Assembly: GCA_000711775.1 (NCBI GenBank)
Contig: ARYC01017357.1
Coordinates: 1 to 64,000 of the forward strand
DNA from: Oxytricha trifallax
Lineage: Eukaryota; Ciliophora; Spirotrichea; Sporadotrichida; Oxytrichidae
DNA length: 64,000 bases
Direction: 5' to 3'
The notes under the pieces were generated by a model. It saw only the letters and a list, made by a program, of their open reading frames with translations, ran no database searches and was not told where the DNA came from. Every line of letters begins with the position of its first letter. Position 1 is the stretch's first letter. Made by a program: the position numbers and the translations under genes. Positions 47,154-58,679 of the stretch are shown here, piece after piece.

Positions 47154-47277
47154 GATAGGCCGAAAATCGCGAGGTACAATCTCATATTTTGTTATTATTT
47201 AGCTTTCAATCTTACTTTTGCAATTTGTGAATTTATTTTTTTTAATTTACTTAAAGTTTACTTACTAAACCGTATTA

Positions 47278-48100
47278 ATATATGCAAGTATAAAAAACAT
47301 TATAATTAATTATTATATCATTATAACATTGGTGATAAAAACCATATCTGAATTTTGGAAATAAAAATTAAAAACATAAAAACTCATATTTAAATATCTT
47401 TTGTTTTTTTCCTCATAATGACCCATTTTCTTTTATATCTTTCTTTATAATGTAAATTAGTTTATATTTTGTTTTATTTTAATGTTTTTATTTTTATTTT
47501 TATAATTTCCCATTTTTAAATTTATTTTGATAATTATAATTTAAAAAGTCTGGGGCCAAGAACAATGGCTTCATTCATAATCAAATATCTTTTTTATGAG
47601 ATCATGCTATCTTCTTTCATACAATATTAGTTAATATTATTCTCAAGCAACAAAAGTTGGGAACACAAAGCCGGCAAGGAACCAGGAGTAACCCAAGAAT
47701 GCATGAACATTTACTCTTAAGTTCTAATTTTGTTAGGTATAAGTTAATAAATTACTATTGATTTAGTAGTGGTACAAAAAGTAAACTAGAAGGCAAACAT
47801 AGTTAATGAATGGTTATTAATCATGCTCTGCCATCCCGAGAGATGAAGTGATTTTTGTTTTATCCAAAGAAATAAATTTTTCCCTTATAAAATATTATAA
47901 AAACGGGCTGACATGAGATTTATGAAGATGATGGGAGAAGTGTTCTTTTTCCTTTACTCACCTGCTTATAACAAGGAAATCCTGCCTCCATAAAGAAGAT
48001 GAAGCATAAAAATAAAAAATACATGAAAATAAATATTACTGTAAGTTTGGTGTTAGTACTGCTTGAGAGTATTTTCTTCTAAAAATTAACTTCCAAAATC
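47278..48100. other. AT-rich region with a possible coding remnant
   Basis: 47278-47540 shows nothing. Between about 47640 and 48000 some plus-strand codons look protein-like (AGKEPGVTQECMNIYS, ADMRFMKMMGEVFFFLYSPA), but the pieces are short, in differing contexts and match no family I know. I leave it unassigned. Confidence 0.3.
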
Positions 48101-48117
48101 TTTTTTAAATATACAAA

Positions 48118-50110
48118 CTCAATATTTAATTTTAATTTATAGTTTTCATTATAGGTGAAATTTTATTTGACATCATTGATGTATTACTTAAAAGATTCAT
48201 TAAGAAACTTTAATTGAAAGTCGTTTAATTTTGGTCATGATAGTTATGCTGTGGTGGTATCTGCTATTTTTTTCTGAAACTGAGACTACTTCGCTTAGAA
48301 GAGATACTATGGTGGACTGCGTTATATAATCCCACTGTGTTGCCTTATGTTGATTATTTTCTGCCTATAATGCTGCCTCTAGAACTCACACTATTTGTTC
48401 TGCTTCTCAAGCTACTAGGAGTTATCCTGATATTTTTAGAGTAAATTTTAGATTGTAAATCTCTTCCCGAGGAGGCTTTATTGATGAGTTTTTATCAACT
48501 GGGATAAAAGTCTAGTCTTCTTTTGTTCTCAAATCACTGTTATCTTTTATTAATTATTAATGAAAATGTCTTTTATTGAAATACTTGTTAAAATCAAAGT
48601 TTTAGAACAGCTTCTTCGCCTTTTATTGGGAATCAGCAAAATTTTAGATGTCTTAGCTGGTTTTGCTGAGGTTGATCCAGTGTTAAAGGTTTTATTGATC
48701 TTATCTTTATCTTCTTTTTGAGATTCTTGCATGCTCAAATTGATTGCGTCATTTTCTCTATCTACAATAGCTGACATATTATTTCTAGCAGAAGGAGGCT
48801 TATATTTCTTTTCTAACTTCTTGTTTTATGTGTTATCAATACTTTATTTATTAACCATAACCTCTACAAGTTTTTCTTAGTTATGCTTATTGGAAGTGCG
48901 ATTTTAAGAGTGAATATTGAAGTGTGAGGTGCTGTTCATATCTCTTGTGCAATAATTAATAAACACTTGTTACTTTATAATGCTAGATGTTGTTGAGACA
49001 TTTCTAGGCATAGTCTGCCTTAAAACTAGATTACTCAAGCATTCCTACTATTTTAGGCTCTACAGGTATTACATTTTATCCTATAATTAACCCTTAGTTA
49101 TAAAAAATTGGTTGGTATTATTGATACCACGAGTTGTGAGTTTTAATATCATTTGCTTTGTAACGGGTGTCTGGATCAGTATTGATAATCTTTTTAATCA
49201 GATGTTTTCTTTGAGAGGAAACAAATTTTAGTATTTCAACATCCCTTTCAAAAAATTTTTATAGAGTTTAGCAGTATCTTGGTTTTTTTTATATAATTAC
49301 CTTTATTTGGAAAACTATTTTTAATACAGATAATTCTTTAAATGATCAAAGATAATTTAAAATTCTTTTTAAGTAAAAAAGTTTATTGACATTGATTACC
49401 TATATAAATACCTAGGTCTTCAAAAGGTAAATATCTACAGACCATAGCATATAAAATAACACCACTCTCTACTTTTGCCCCCAAAATACCTCTCTCCTGC
49501 CATCATTTCAGGAGCTACATAACAAGAAGATCCACATGCTGTATTTAATGTGTCTCCTTTTTCATAGGTATTTGAAAGACCAAAGTCTACAAGCTTGATA
49601 TTATTTTCATGATCGAGTAAGAGATTTTCTGGCTTTAAGTCTCTCTGGACAATATTAAGTTGATGCAAACACTCAACTCCTAAAATAATATACTGAAAGT
49701 ATTTGCAAGCTTATTTCTCGTTAAGCTTGGTATTAGATACGATATTATCGAAAAGCTCTCCACCACTAGCGTATTCCATTATGAATTAAAGCTACTTGGG
49801 AGTTTCTATGATTTCATATAGTTGAATAATATTTGGGTGTCTTATAAGCTTTAGAATCATAATTTCTTTCTCCACCCTTTCTACATCTGCATCCTCTGAT
49901 ATCATATCTTTTTCAAGAATTCCAACAGCTCCCTAAATAATGCATTAAAAATATTTATAGTTTACCTTTTCTCCAGTTAGAATGTGCTTCCCTGATTTCA
50001 CTTTACCAAATGTGCCTTCTCCTTTTACTTTTACAATTATATAATGGCCAATACTTTTTGTTTTCTGGTCCCCATTCCTCTTTTTAATATTGACATGTGC
50101 TTTTCTTTAA
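48118..50110 (-). CDS. SNF1/CAMK-like protein kinase with altered active site
   Basis: The N-lobe reads YIIVKVKGEGTFGKVKSGKH (Gly-rich loop GEGTFGKV). A 33-nt intron follows at 49933-49965, then GAVGILEKDMISEDADVERV, where Gly replaces the usual ATP-binding Lys of A-V-K-I. Next come IMILKLIRHPNIIQLYEIIE, MEYASGGELFDNIV, LNIVQRDLKPENLLLD (Gln for the His of HRD), IKLVDFGLSNTYEKG and ACGSSCYVAPEMMAG. A one-base gain in a G-run near 49483 shifts the frame to GVILYAMVCRYLPFEDLG. The C-lobe end IINTDPDTRYKANDIKTH and a later segment with HYKVTSVYQLLHKR recall SNF1-type tails, and a Ser-rich tail follows (RITPSSLRSRTNSVSSRGS). The lost Lys suggests a pseudokinase or a decaying gene. Confidence 0.75.
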
Positions 50111-50514
50111 GCTTATAATTAATAATTTATATATAAAAGAGAAAGAATACTAAATAAGAATTTAATTGTAAGTTTAAGAAGCTAAAATTTCTTTAACTTT
50201 AATTGATGAGTCATTTGACTTATTTGATAATCCATTTAAAAGCTGTCATTCATAATACTTGCTTATTTCTTAGAATTATTATATTTTTGTTACTTTGATC
50301 GATGATCTCTATTGTTATCGGAAAGAGCGAATTCATCAATTTAGATAGTGTTATCGTTTATCATTTAGGATTTTATAATTATAACAATTATATTTTTATT
50401 TACAGCTTTCTATTATAATTCTTGCTCCATCTAGTTTGTGCTTCAATGTTATATAGTAAGTCCAGAGATGTCTCTCCAATTTTCCCGAATAGATACATGC
50501 ACTAATAAGTAAAC

Positions 50515-52000
50515 ATGCAAGGGATGCATCCAATTCCAATTCAACCTCAATTAACTATTTCAGACCCTAATATCCAATTTACAAGCTTAAATTACTGCCA
50601 GGATTATTCTTAAGCTTTCAGACTTCCACAGTTTTCTCAATTTGTAATTAACAAAAGCCAATAACTCCCAAATTAAGCCTATCATCCTAACAACAATAGC
50701 AATAGCCATTTTACTATGTTTAAGGTTATCCTCAGTAATTAATGTCCTCTCTTTAACAAATGCCTGCTAATATTACGTAAATTAGCAAAATAAATATAAT
50801 TTCCCCCCTATGCTTAGTCAAGCACTGCTTTCTAAATATGCCAAAATGGAGTTTAGCTTTCAAGAAAAATGGCTTAAAGATAAAAAAAAGCAATCCAAGC
50901 TATATACCTTAAAAATACATGAACTACAGTCAACAAAATATTCCAATGTATCATTAATAGCCATAACTTATCATTGATCCTAATACAGGAGTCAATCACA
51001 ACTTATAAATGAGGGGTAGTCATGCTTTGAATAATTCTTAACTCTATTTCCCATAGAATTACTAAATTCCATAATCATAAGCTGGTATTGACTCTTTCAT
51101 TAATAAGTAATAAGTCTCAACTGATACCTTAAATGGCATATATCTTAACACTCTTAATAAACCCATATACACAAGGTTAAATTTTTACACCGACTATAGA
51201 TTTTTTAATGTAATAACGAATTAATCCTCATTTTTTAGATCAACCACCAATTGAAGCTTAAATTAAGAAAAGAAAAGCTATTTAAATTTCAGAAGAAAGT
51301 TATATTCCAAGTAAAAAACCAATCAAAATTTCGAAATTAATGAAATAAGACTATGAACTAGATTCAATAAAATGATGGAAAGCCTCAAATCATCACCAGA
51401 AACCAGAAAGGAGCCGAAGATACATTGTTAGGTTAATCAAAGAAGTAAAGTAGAAAACAAAACTTGAATAGAAAACATTTGGAGCGTCAGAGAGTGAAAG
51501 CAATAAAACTCCTGGTATTGACCTAATCAATGAAGGAAAATCCAATAGAAGTAACAAACCTACGACTTCAAATTGAAACCAACAGGCCTAATATAAAAAA
51601 GCATATATTCCAGGCTCATAAGTCAACCAATCATTTAGGCAGTAATAACCCCTCTCTTCCAATAACAATAATATAGACCCCACTTGTTAATAATATAAAT
51701 AATTGCTATAACTATAACATAAGTACAATGACTTTTAATCAAGATTATGGTGGAGAAGTAAAAACCAGTTTGAAAAGTAATGGAAGTTTAATGGGGATTG
51801 CAATGTAAATGATGAACAATAACTATCTTGCCCTCAAACAAGCATCTTCCTAAATAATAATGGAAATATAAAAAGATCAAACTAATGAATGAAATACTAT
51901 AGAAAAATAGAAAACAAAAGTGAAAAATAATTGTGAAACTTAAAAGCAACTACACTTGAAATTAAATATGTAAATAAAATTAAATTAATGAAAGTTAAGT
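50515..52000 (+). CDS. Q/N-rich hypothetical protein with basic region
   Basis: ATG 50515 (MQGMHPIPIQPQLTISDPNI) follows about 400 bp after the divergent kinase start. Parts include DYSQAFRLPQFSQFVINKSQ, YHPNNNSNSHFTMFK and YVNQQNKYNFPPYAQ. The central basic segment has PPIEAQIKKRKAIQISEESY, KPIKISKLMKQDYELDSIKW and KPERSRRYIVRLIKEVKQKT, then ASESESNKTPGIDLINEGKS. A Q/N-rich tail ends near 52000 with no clear stop recognised. TGA is Trp in SIKWWKASN. The mix of prion-like Gln/Asn tracts and a basic block suggests a nuclear regulator, but no DNA-binding family is identified. At least one frame change is needed. Confidence 0.55.
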
Positions 52001-52004
52001 TTGA

Positions 52005-52655
52005 AATAAATATGAAGATTATTTTGAAACAGAAAAGTATAAATAACACTAAGTGTGTTTCTAACATTCTAAATTTTAATATATATTTATTTCCTAAATT
52101 AGTTGTTTTTTAGAGCAATAGTTTGAAGGAGTTTGAAATTATTGATTTATAATGATTATCAATATTCTTTATTTTAACTGATTATTTATTGTTAAATTTA
52201 ATCATCGTAAGTTGAATGACCTATATCAGAATATATCAGAGATTAGAATTATTTTTTCAGATATTATGCATAGTAAGTTTGTAATTAGAAATTTTGAATC
52301 TGAAATAATATTAATAATTTATTTACTTTATTATGTTATTTGATAAGAAATGAGTGTTATTACCTGAGAGGTTTTATCTTCATCTTCAATTGTTTTTTTC
52401 CTTTTTAATTTTAATAGAAAATTTTATAAATATTTCACGTTACTTTATTACTTTAAACAATTTTCAATTTTCAAACATTTATGATCGATATTATATAAAT
52501 TTTCAGTACTTATGCCAAATTTGCGAAATAGTATAAAGCTATCTAATATCTCACTTTTATCAAGCATAGAACTTATATCAATGATATTTAAACTTTATTA
52601 ATAATTCTATAAATGTTGAAATTTTAATTATATCTTTATAAAAATAAATTAACCT
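52005..52655. other. AT-rich spacer
   Basis: No coding signal is recognised between the Q/N-rich gene and the convergent TBCC-like gene. Confidence 0.5.
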
Positions 52656-52659
52656 CAAA

Positions 52660-53370
52660 TCAATTAAGCCTAATTATTTCTTTGTTAATTTCATTCTCTT
52701 CAAATGAAATTACAGTTAGGGGATTAGCCTTACTAAAGCCAGTTGAAGTCCAAAACATAATTCCTGATAATTTAATTTCGAATATATGGCAATCCTTCAA
52801 ATCTTACGCAAGTCCCTCATTTGTACATCTGTTGAGCCCTAAATCATCATCTCCTTACAGTAAGGGATAATGGAGTTGTTCTTTGATATCAAGAAAAATT
52901 TAATTCTTTCTCAGATATGTATTTTATTTAATGAGAGCAAAGATGCATTTCGCAATTTATTGCAGCATTCACAAAACTTGCCCCAGAAACAGTTCCAACA
53001 AAAATAAATAAATCCGTGTTTATTTTAATGTACAAACACTTAACTGCAAAAGGTAAATACACAGAGCAATACTCAATTATCACATTCTCTTTTCCAGAAT
53101 ATTCTGCAACTGTTTTTCTTATTTCCTTGTTGTAAACATTCTTTATCAGCAAATAATTGCCGAGAGAGTTGTTGACTATAGATTGGGAAGTAAAGCATCT
53201 TAAGCAAAGATGTCTTTCTTTTTTTTCTAAGTTTTAGGCTATTATTTCCTTGCAAATGCATATTTCTTTTTTTTAAAAAGTTGCATCCTTCTAATCGGTA
53301 ATTTTATCGTTCAATGAATCAAGCTCTTTTGACAGTTTTATAATAAAAATGAAGAACTGAATAAATATAT
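52660..53370 (-). CDS. TBCC/XRP2-type (C-CAP) domain protein
   Basis: An upstream coiled-coil piece (LSKELDSLNDKITDQKDATF) is followed by CFTSQSIVNNSLGNYLLIKN and then the beta-helical core: EIRKTVAEYSGKENVIIEYC, YLPFAVKCLYIKI, LFIFVGTVSGASFVNAAINC and EMHLCSHQIKYISEKELNF. The repeated C-x-x-hydrophobic turns and the GTVSGASF strand match the tubulin-cofactor C / XRP2 C-CAP domain (family GPVKGSVFFRDC). After one frame change the C-terminal part NRCTNEGLAQDLKDCHIFEI ends EINKEIIRLN before TGA 52660-52662. Family members act on tubulin or on Arl-type GTPases at the cilium. The RQ-arginine-finger motif (QQFR) is not clearly present, so GAP activity is doubtful. Confidence 0.6.
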
Positions 53371-53574
53371 TGTGTTACATTATTCTTCAGCTATTTGAAG
53401 TAAATAATTACTAGCTAATTGATTAAAAATTTCAGGATAACTCTGGAATAAATTTAAGCAATGAGTTATAATGCAAATTAATTATGATTTATATTACTAA
53501 AACTTTAATTAATTAATTATTTAAATCACATTAATGCTAAAATTTATTATGAAAATCAAAAATGGAAATCTCTC

Positions 53575-54190
53575 TGATAATTGCTTTTCTTCCACTTCAT
53601 CATCCTCTTTTTCATCTTCATTGTCAAATTAAAGTTCTATGTCTGTTCTCTCTGTCACTCTGCGAAGCACCAGTCCAGCTGCATCTGTGGTCTTATCAGG
53701 CAGGACCACTTTTTAAATAATTAAAGATATGCTTTTTGTAACTTATATTTTTAATGAGTGCTCTATCTCCACCTGCGTTTGCTCTTTAAGTATTCGTATT
53801 ACTATGTAACTTTTTGATTAAATTTAAAGTTTTCTTATTTTAAATCATAAATGTTAAAGTGCTTTTCCATCAATTGTTTATCGCAATTTAAATCTTTCCT
53901 TGTTGAAATCTATGCTAATATTCATTCCAAAGTTTTAGTGAACTTTTCTTGAATCAAATTAAAGTCCTCCTCAGGATCTTTATCATAAACTCTCTCATGT
54001 TTAATTAGCTGCTTTTTAAGTCTTTGTCTTGAAATTTCTGCTGTAATTACTTCAATTTTTCTTTAAACTCTTGATCTATTTGCTGGTCTTGAGATATTGA
54101 AAAAGGGTTTGTGGGGTCAGTACCGATTTGGAATATAATTGAGTTTGCAGTATGTTTCGCTGTTCTATCAGCTGATATTTAGCCGCTTGA
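53575..54190 (-). CDS. Acidic-tail family, copy 2
   Basis: Reading leftwards: SADRTAKHTANSIIFQIGTD, PTNPFSISQDQQIDQEFKEK, KQLIKHERVYDKDPEEDFNL, FTKTLEWILAQISTRKDLNC (Trp is TGA), FNIYDLKQENFKFNQKVTQQ, then QTQVEIEHSLK, an intron-like stretch (ATAAGTTACAAAAAGCATAT), VVLPDKTTDAAGLVLRRVTE, an acidic tail EDEKEDDEVEEKQ and SERFPFLIF. This is the most complete copy of the family also seen at 30590-30890 and 60115-60370. In place of GT the intron begins AT, so its splicing may differ. Function is unknown. Confidence 0.55.
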
Positions 54191-54194
54191 TTCC

Positions 54195-55255
54195 AAATTT
54201 TATTAAAAATATATAAATATGATGATAGTGCATGAATAAATTATTAGAGTAATTTAAGTTATCTTTCATAATACCTTAGTATGTAAAATAGTACAAAACA
54301 ATGCAATAAAATTTTGATTTTCTAATGGAGTTTTAAGCGAAAATCCCAAATTAGTTTAGTAAATAATTCCATAATATAAAATAAAATATTCGTTCAAAAA
54401 CGAAATGATTTTAGTATAAAAAAAGTACTTATTCTATTCATTATTTTGTCTTTTTTAAAATAATATTTTTGTAATCAAGCTATTATATAATATAAAATTA
54501 AATTAAAAATAATTTGTCATTCAAATAATATAAGAACAACTTTTTTAAAATAAGAGGTTCATAAAAATTTAATGTAAAATTTAAAATTAAATCCTATCAA
54601 TCCAGAATTTATTAAGATTTTATAATCCATAAAGATTGATAGGCTTATTATTTTTAATATAATTATTCGGCAAATTCCATTAAAATAAGTACAGCATCTA
54701 TAGTTTGATCCTAGAAATTAACAATCATTTATTAATTAATTAACAACAACAACTTTCATTCTCTCAAAGACTTAAGCATTAAAATATAATATCTATTTTA
54801 ATTGAAATTAGTACTTATACTTATGAAAATAATTTGCAACTATACCCGCTAATGTAATTTACGAGCCATTAAAATTAAAGTTTAATTCACACTTCCAATA
54901 GTTCCATAAATTAAAATTTGGGTAACCATTTCAACTTTAACGATTATGATGAATTTTATACAGTAATATTGTTTAATTAAGTATCATACATTTAATGTTT
55001 CACTTTCTTTTCAAGATATGGTGTTAAACGAGGAAGGTCTTTTTAATACAGAACGATACAAATATATCAATAAAAAACTCAAACTTCAAAAGTTCATAAC
55101 TTCTTAAGACTTAAATGTCTAAAATTATTTACTAATTAACTTAAATTAACCACTGTAAAAAAATTATTATGCTGGTAATTATTAACTAAATCTCAATTTG
55201 ATTTATTAATTTGAAAATTACATTTTTAATTATTAATTTATTAAAGAAAATAAAT
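54195..55255. other. AT-rich spacer
   Basis: No gene is recognised on either strand. Confidence 0.5.
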
Positions 55256-55261
55256 TTCAAT

Positions 55262-55860
55262 ATGGATTTATTAACTGGTCAAAATTCAAACTTATTACTT
55301 GATTTAGCGAAATCTAAACAATAATAACTAATAATTAATCAGAATTATTAAGACATGCTTTAAGTAGAATAATTAAAATCAAATCAATAGTAAAGTGATA
55401 CCAAATTTAATGAGCAACACATGTTTAATGAAATTTTAAATAATAAATTTAATAATTTTCAGGAGTGTATCATTATACTTATTTATAAGATGATTTAGAA
55501 GCTAATAAGTAAATTTATGAAAGAACTATGTTAAAGAAGCAAGAACATTAAAAGCTGCTTGAAGATTATGATAATATAAAAATAATTATTTTTATTTTAT
55601 TTTAATTTAAATTAAATCTTTCTATATATATTCATAGTTAGAGTTTAAAAAAAACCAACGAGTAGTTAGAAATCTTAGAAAAATTAAAATTAAAATAATC
55701 CAGTTTTGACTTACGAATAATAATGTAAATTAAAGTTCGGTGTAGATATAACTACTTTAAAATAAATATCGAGTGGAAATTGGGCCAGGAAGCAAAATGA
55801 GGACAAGATAACTAGAAAAAAGTCAAAAAGGTAATCGAAAATCCTTTAAAAGGAATAAAA
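55262..55860 (+). CDS. Small coiled-coil hypothetical protein with two introns
   Basis: ATG 55262 gives MDLLTGQNSNLLLDLAKSKQ, then NEQHMFNEILN. An AT-rich intron ends TTTTCAG near 55462. Exon 2 reads GVYHYTYLQDDLEANKQIYE and RTMLKKQEHQKLLEDYDNIK. A second intron ends TTCATAG near 55640. Exon 3 has LEFKKTNEQLEILEKLKLKQ, then NPVLTYEQQCKLKFGVDITT and a basic end (EDKITRKKSKR). The middle is a clear coiled coil. The small size and structure suggest a subunit of a larger assembly. No family is recognised. Confidence 0.5.
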
Positions 55861-55869
55861 GAAATAATA

Positions 55870-57125
55870 TAAATTAAAGAAAATAAAAGGATTTAATTTA
55901 ATAGAGGAAATTATTAGTAGTACTGTCTTTTATTACAAGAACATTTTCAATAAAATTAAATTTGCATAAAGTATTTCATTTAAAAATAAAAAACTTCTAA
56001 ACAAAATAAAATAGTAGATCATTAAAATAATACTAAATTATTACTTAAATTACCGATATTTACTAATTTTTTTCTACAATAAGATATGATAATTTATTAA
56101 CCAATAAATTCTTAATTTTATAATTTCTTTTTACATTAAATGTTTACTACTAATATTTTCCAAAGATTATATTGAATTATAATAGGCATTGATTATTTTT
56201 TTTAATTTATCATAAAATATAAAAATGTATAATTTTAAAAATCCAATCTGCTTTATAATTTATTAGGATTTTAAATTTTGATTTGCAATTTGTGTAAAAA
56301 ATATCGAAGCAAATTTCTTAATGATAATTTAATCATTTATTTTTGAAACTAGGTTTTTATTTACTTTTTTTGATAAAATTCTATCTGTGAGAATAATAAA
56401 AGATTACAATTAAGTAAAAAATCTTCAATATAAATTTAATAGTTTTAATAAAATGATGTGTTTGTTATGAATTTCATGTATAAGATAAAAAGGAGACATA
56501 CAAGACTTTTAACATTAAATTTATTTATACATATAATAAGTGAAATTGTTTAATCTATAAATAATATCAATTAATATAGGCAAACAGATAAATGCCACAA
56601 GAATAAAACAACGAGCTCTGCCTTATTTCAAGGGAAATAAATAAACAAATTAATATTTAATGATAAAGATTATATGGAAATTTAATTAAATGTTTTACAG
56701 GATCAATCTAATTGCATATAATTATAATTCTGGGGGAAGTTCCTAGTCCTCTTGCATTTCCCACTTACTTAAGAATCTTTTAGCCTTTGGAAGTTTTCTA
56801 ATCCTTAAAAATATAATGCCCTAACATTTAAATTAATATTATCATGAAAAACATATGTATTTATAACATAATATTGATAAATACAAAAGAAATTGAAATT
56901 AAATATAGTTTAAAATTAAATTACTGTCTTTTTTTTACAAATTAGTATATTAAGGTAAAAGAATTTAAAATAAGGGAGTAATTAAAAATAAATATAAAAA
57001 TTGAGCTAATTTACAGAATTACTGTAAATAATTGTTAACCATAGAGAATTAGACAGTGTAAGTTATTAATTATATATATTAATGCAAGTTTAAAATGTGC
57101 TTATATTAATGCATACAAAAAGAGC
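55870..57125. other. AT-rich region without a recognised gene
   Basis: No motif or coding-like composition is seen on either strand. Confidence 0.5.
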
Positions 57126-57129
57126 ATTA

Positions 57130-57960
57130 TACAATGGTTATATGAATGGCTGATCTTTTCTTTCAATTTGACTTAGTCTTAACAATAGCTGATGGAGATG
57201 TGAAGTTTACTAATTTACTAAAGTACTTGAAGAATACAGCTCCGTATTTACTTTCCTTTTCATCTGAAGTCAAGACGCAGAATCTGAAGATTTATTGTAT
57301 GTTATCTTACAAAGTACAGAATGAGTTTTTCTAGTACATTACAGCTTCACTTGCAAGGTTAGAAACAAGTACAGCATTTATTTATAGGTTATTAGATTCA
57401 CTGGGTGAGCTTTAATGTTAGCAATGATCATTCCATTTTCCATCAATATAGTCTAAATCTGTTATTTTGTTAGTGGAAATCTATGTAGCTAGAGATGCTT
57501 TCCTATAGAGAAAACGTCATGACAGCTTAATAATTCTGCTGCAGCTTCAGCGTTTTCTCGCAAATTATGTGGTTTCATATATCCATGGTAATGGTGAACT
57601 TTGTAACTTTACTGAAGCTCTCTTTTCGAATGCTTACAAAAACTCGACAAGTCTGCATTGATTCATTTATACGTTGAATTTAAAGTTGAAGTTTCATAAT
57701 TTCTACAAAAAAGCTCAGTCTGATTGAATTTAGAGTCAGTTTATACAGTTGAGGTGAACATTTTTGTAATGTAAGCTGAGGGCACAGTGTAAGTAACCAA
57801 GCAAGCTTCTCTGTCATTTTATTTGTTGTTAATGAGTGAGGTGTAGGTACCAGAATTGACGTGAGAGATTTAATTTCCAAAATCAGAGAGGTCATTGACT
57901 TTAATAAAGGTATGATCCACGACTATCACTTTCAAGAGAACGAGTATGTTTTCATCTTTA
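57130..57960 (-). CDS. Hypothetical protein
   Basis: Reverse-strand frame from about 57960: VVDHTFIKVNDLSDFGNQIS, GTYTSLINNKQNDREACLVT, QTDSKFNQTELFCRNYETST, ADLSSFCKHSKRELQQSYKV, NAEAAAELLSCHDVFSIGKH. After a frame change near 57480 come ITDLDYIDGKWNDHCQHQSS, VLVSNLASEAVMYQKNSFCT and FCVLTSDEKESKYGAVFFKY, ending at about 57130 with IVKTKSN. The plus strand in the same place is also open but less protein-like. Cysteine and Asn content is fairly high. The family is not recognised. Confidence 0.5.
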
Positions 57961-57964
57961 AACT

Positions 57965-58585
57965 ATAGACTAAAATCTTAATAATTAGAATACTATATTA
58001 TTTTTAAAATTGAATTAAAATTAAAAACTTACTTATCACAGAAAAATATTACTCTTTTATATAACGAGTTGCATAAATAAATTAATTTAAGCTTTTTTGT
58101 ATGCACTAAAAATTAATATATGATAAGTAGTTTTATGCAAAATTATATATTAAATTATTTATATTATTATCTGAATCATTTGTTATCCTACGGAGAAGAA
58201 ATATCAGTAGTATTTACAGTTTACAATATATCTGCTAAATTTATTGAATTATTGGTTGCAAAATACTGCTATCGCAGATTTTTCATCCAAATTTATAAAA
58301 TGTTGAAATTTTTATAAGTTTTAATAGTGTATTTTGATGAAATTTGATTTTAGTTCTTGAATATTTTAAATAGGAATCACTTTACACGAAGTATTAGTGG
58401 AAGAAATGAAAATTCTCTTAAAAGTGATAATTCACATTATAATGTATCAAATTATCCATTTAAATTAGCAATCAGAATTTAGAAAATATATTACGTTGAT
58501 TTGGTAGTTTATACAATTTTTAATTTTTTAAGATTTATTATCGATAGTTGGCAAAGACTTTGAGAAGTTAATAAAATGTAATTAT
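57965..58585. other. AT-rich spacer
   Basis: No gene is recognised. The standard-code ORF at 58120-58317 has no supporting motif. Confidence 0.45.
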
Positions 58586-58589
58586 ATTT

Positions 58590-58672
58590 TTTGTATAGGA
58601 AAAGAAACTTTCCTTTTTGGTTGTATATATGATTTTTAGAAGCAGGAAACTTTTCTACCCATAAATTTAATA
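58590..58672. mobile_element. Family B element fragment
   Basis: AAAGAAACTTTCCTTTTTGG and AGCAGGAAACTTTTCTACCC resemble the terminal modules of family B (compare 16358-16760). Only one end region is recognisable, so this is a remnant. Confidence 0.5.
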
Positions 58673-58679
58673 TAATAAA

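Larger units (their letters stand above)
41187..47277 (+). mobile_element. LINE retrotransposon with endonuclease-RT and protease-like regions
   Basis: The unit at 41199-47265 is flanked by the 12-bp direct repeat TAAACCGTATTA (41187-41198 and 47266-47277), taken as the target duplication. It contains an AP-type endonuclease plus reverse-transcriptase region (41252-45447), then a second coding region (45501-47153) with a Ulp1-like cysteine-protease signature. A 40-nt sequence containing ATTTTGGACGGATTAAAG occurs at the 5' end (41201-41241) and again between the two regions (45455-45496). The coding regions are unusually GC-rich for this window. A 933-bp palindrome is inserted at 42964-43896. 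Base and frame changes and an altered RT active site suggest that this copy is inactive. Confidence 0.8.

Noticed and set aside
45455-47265. A second, separate LINE starting at 45455
   Set aside because: Its start repeats the 5' sequence of the first, but a single 12-bp duplication flanks the whole unit and no duplication is seen at 45455, so one unit is preferred. Kept as an alternative.
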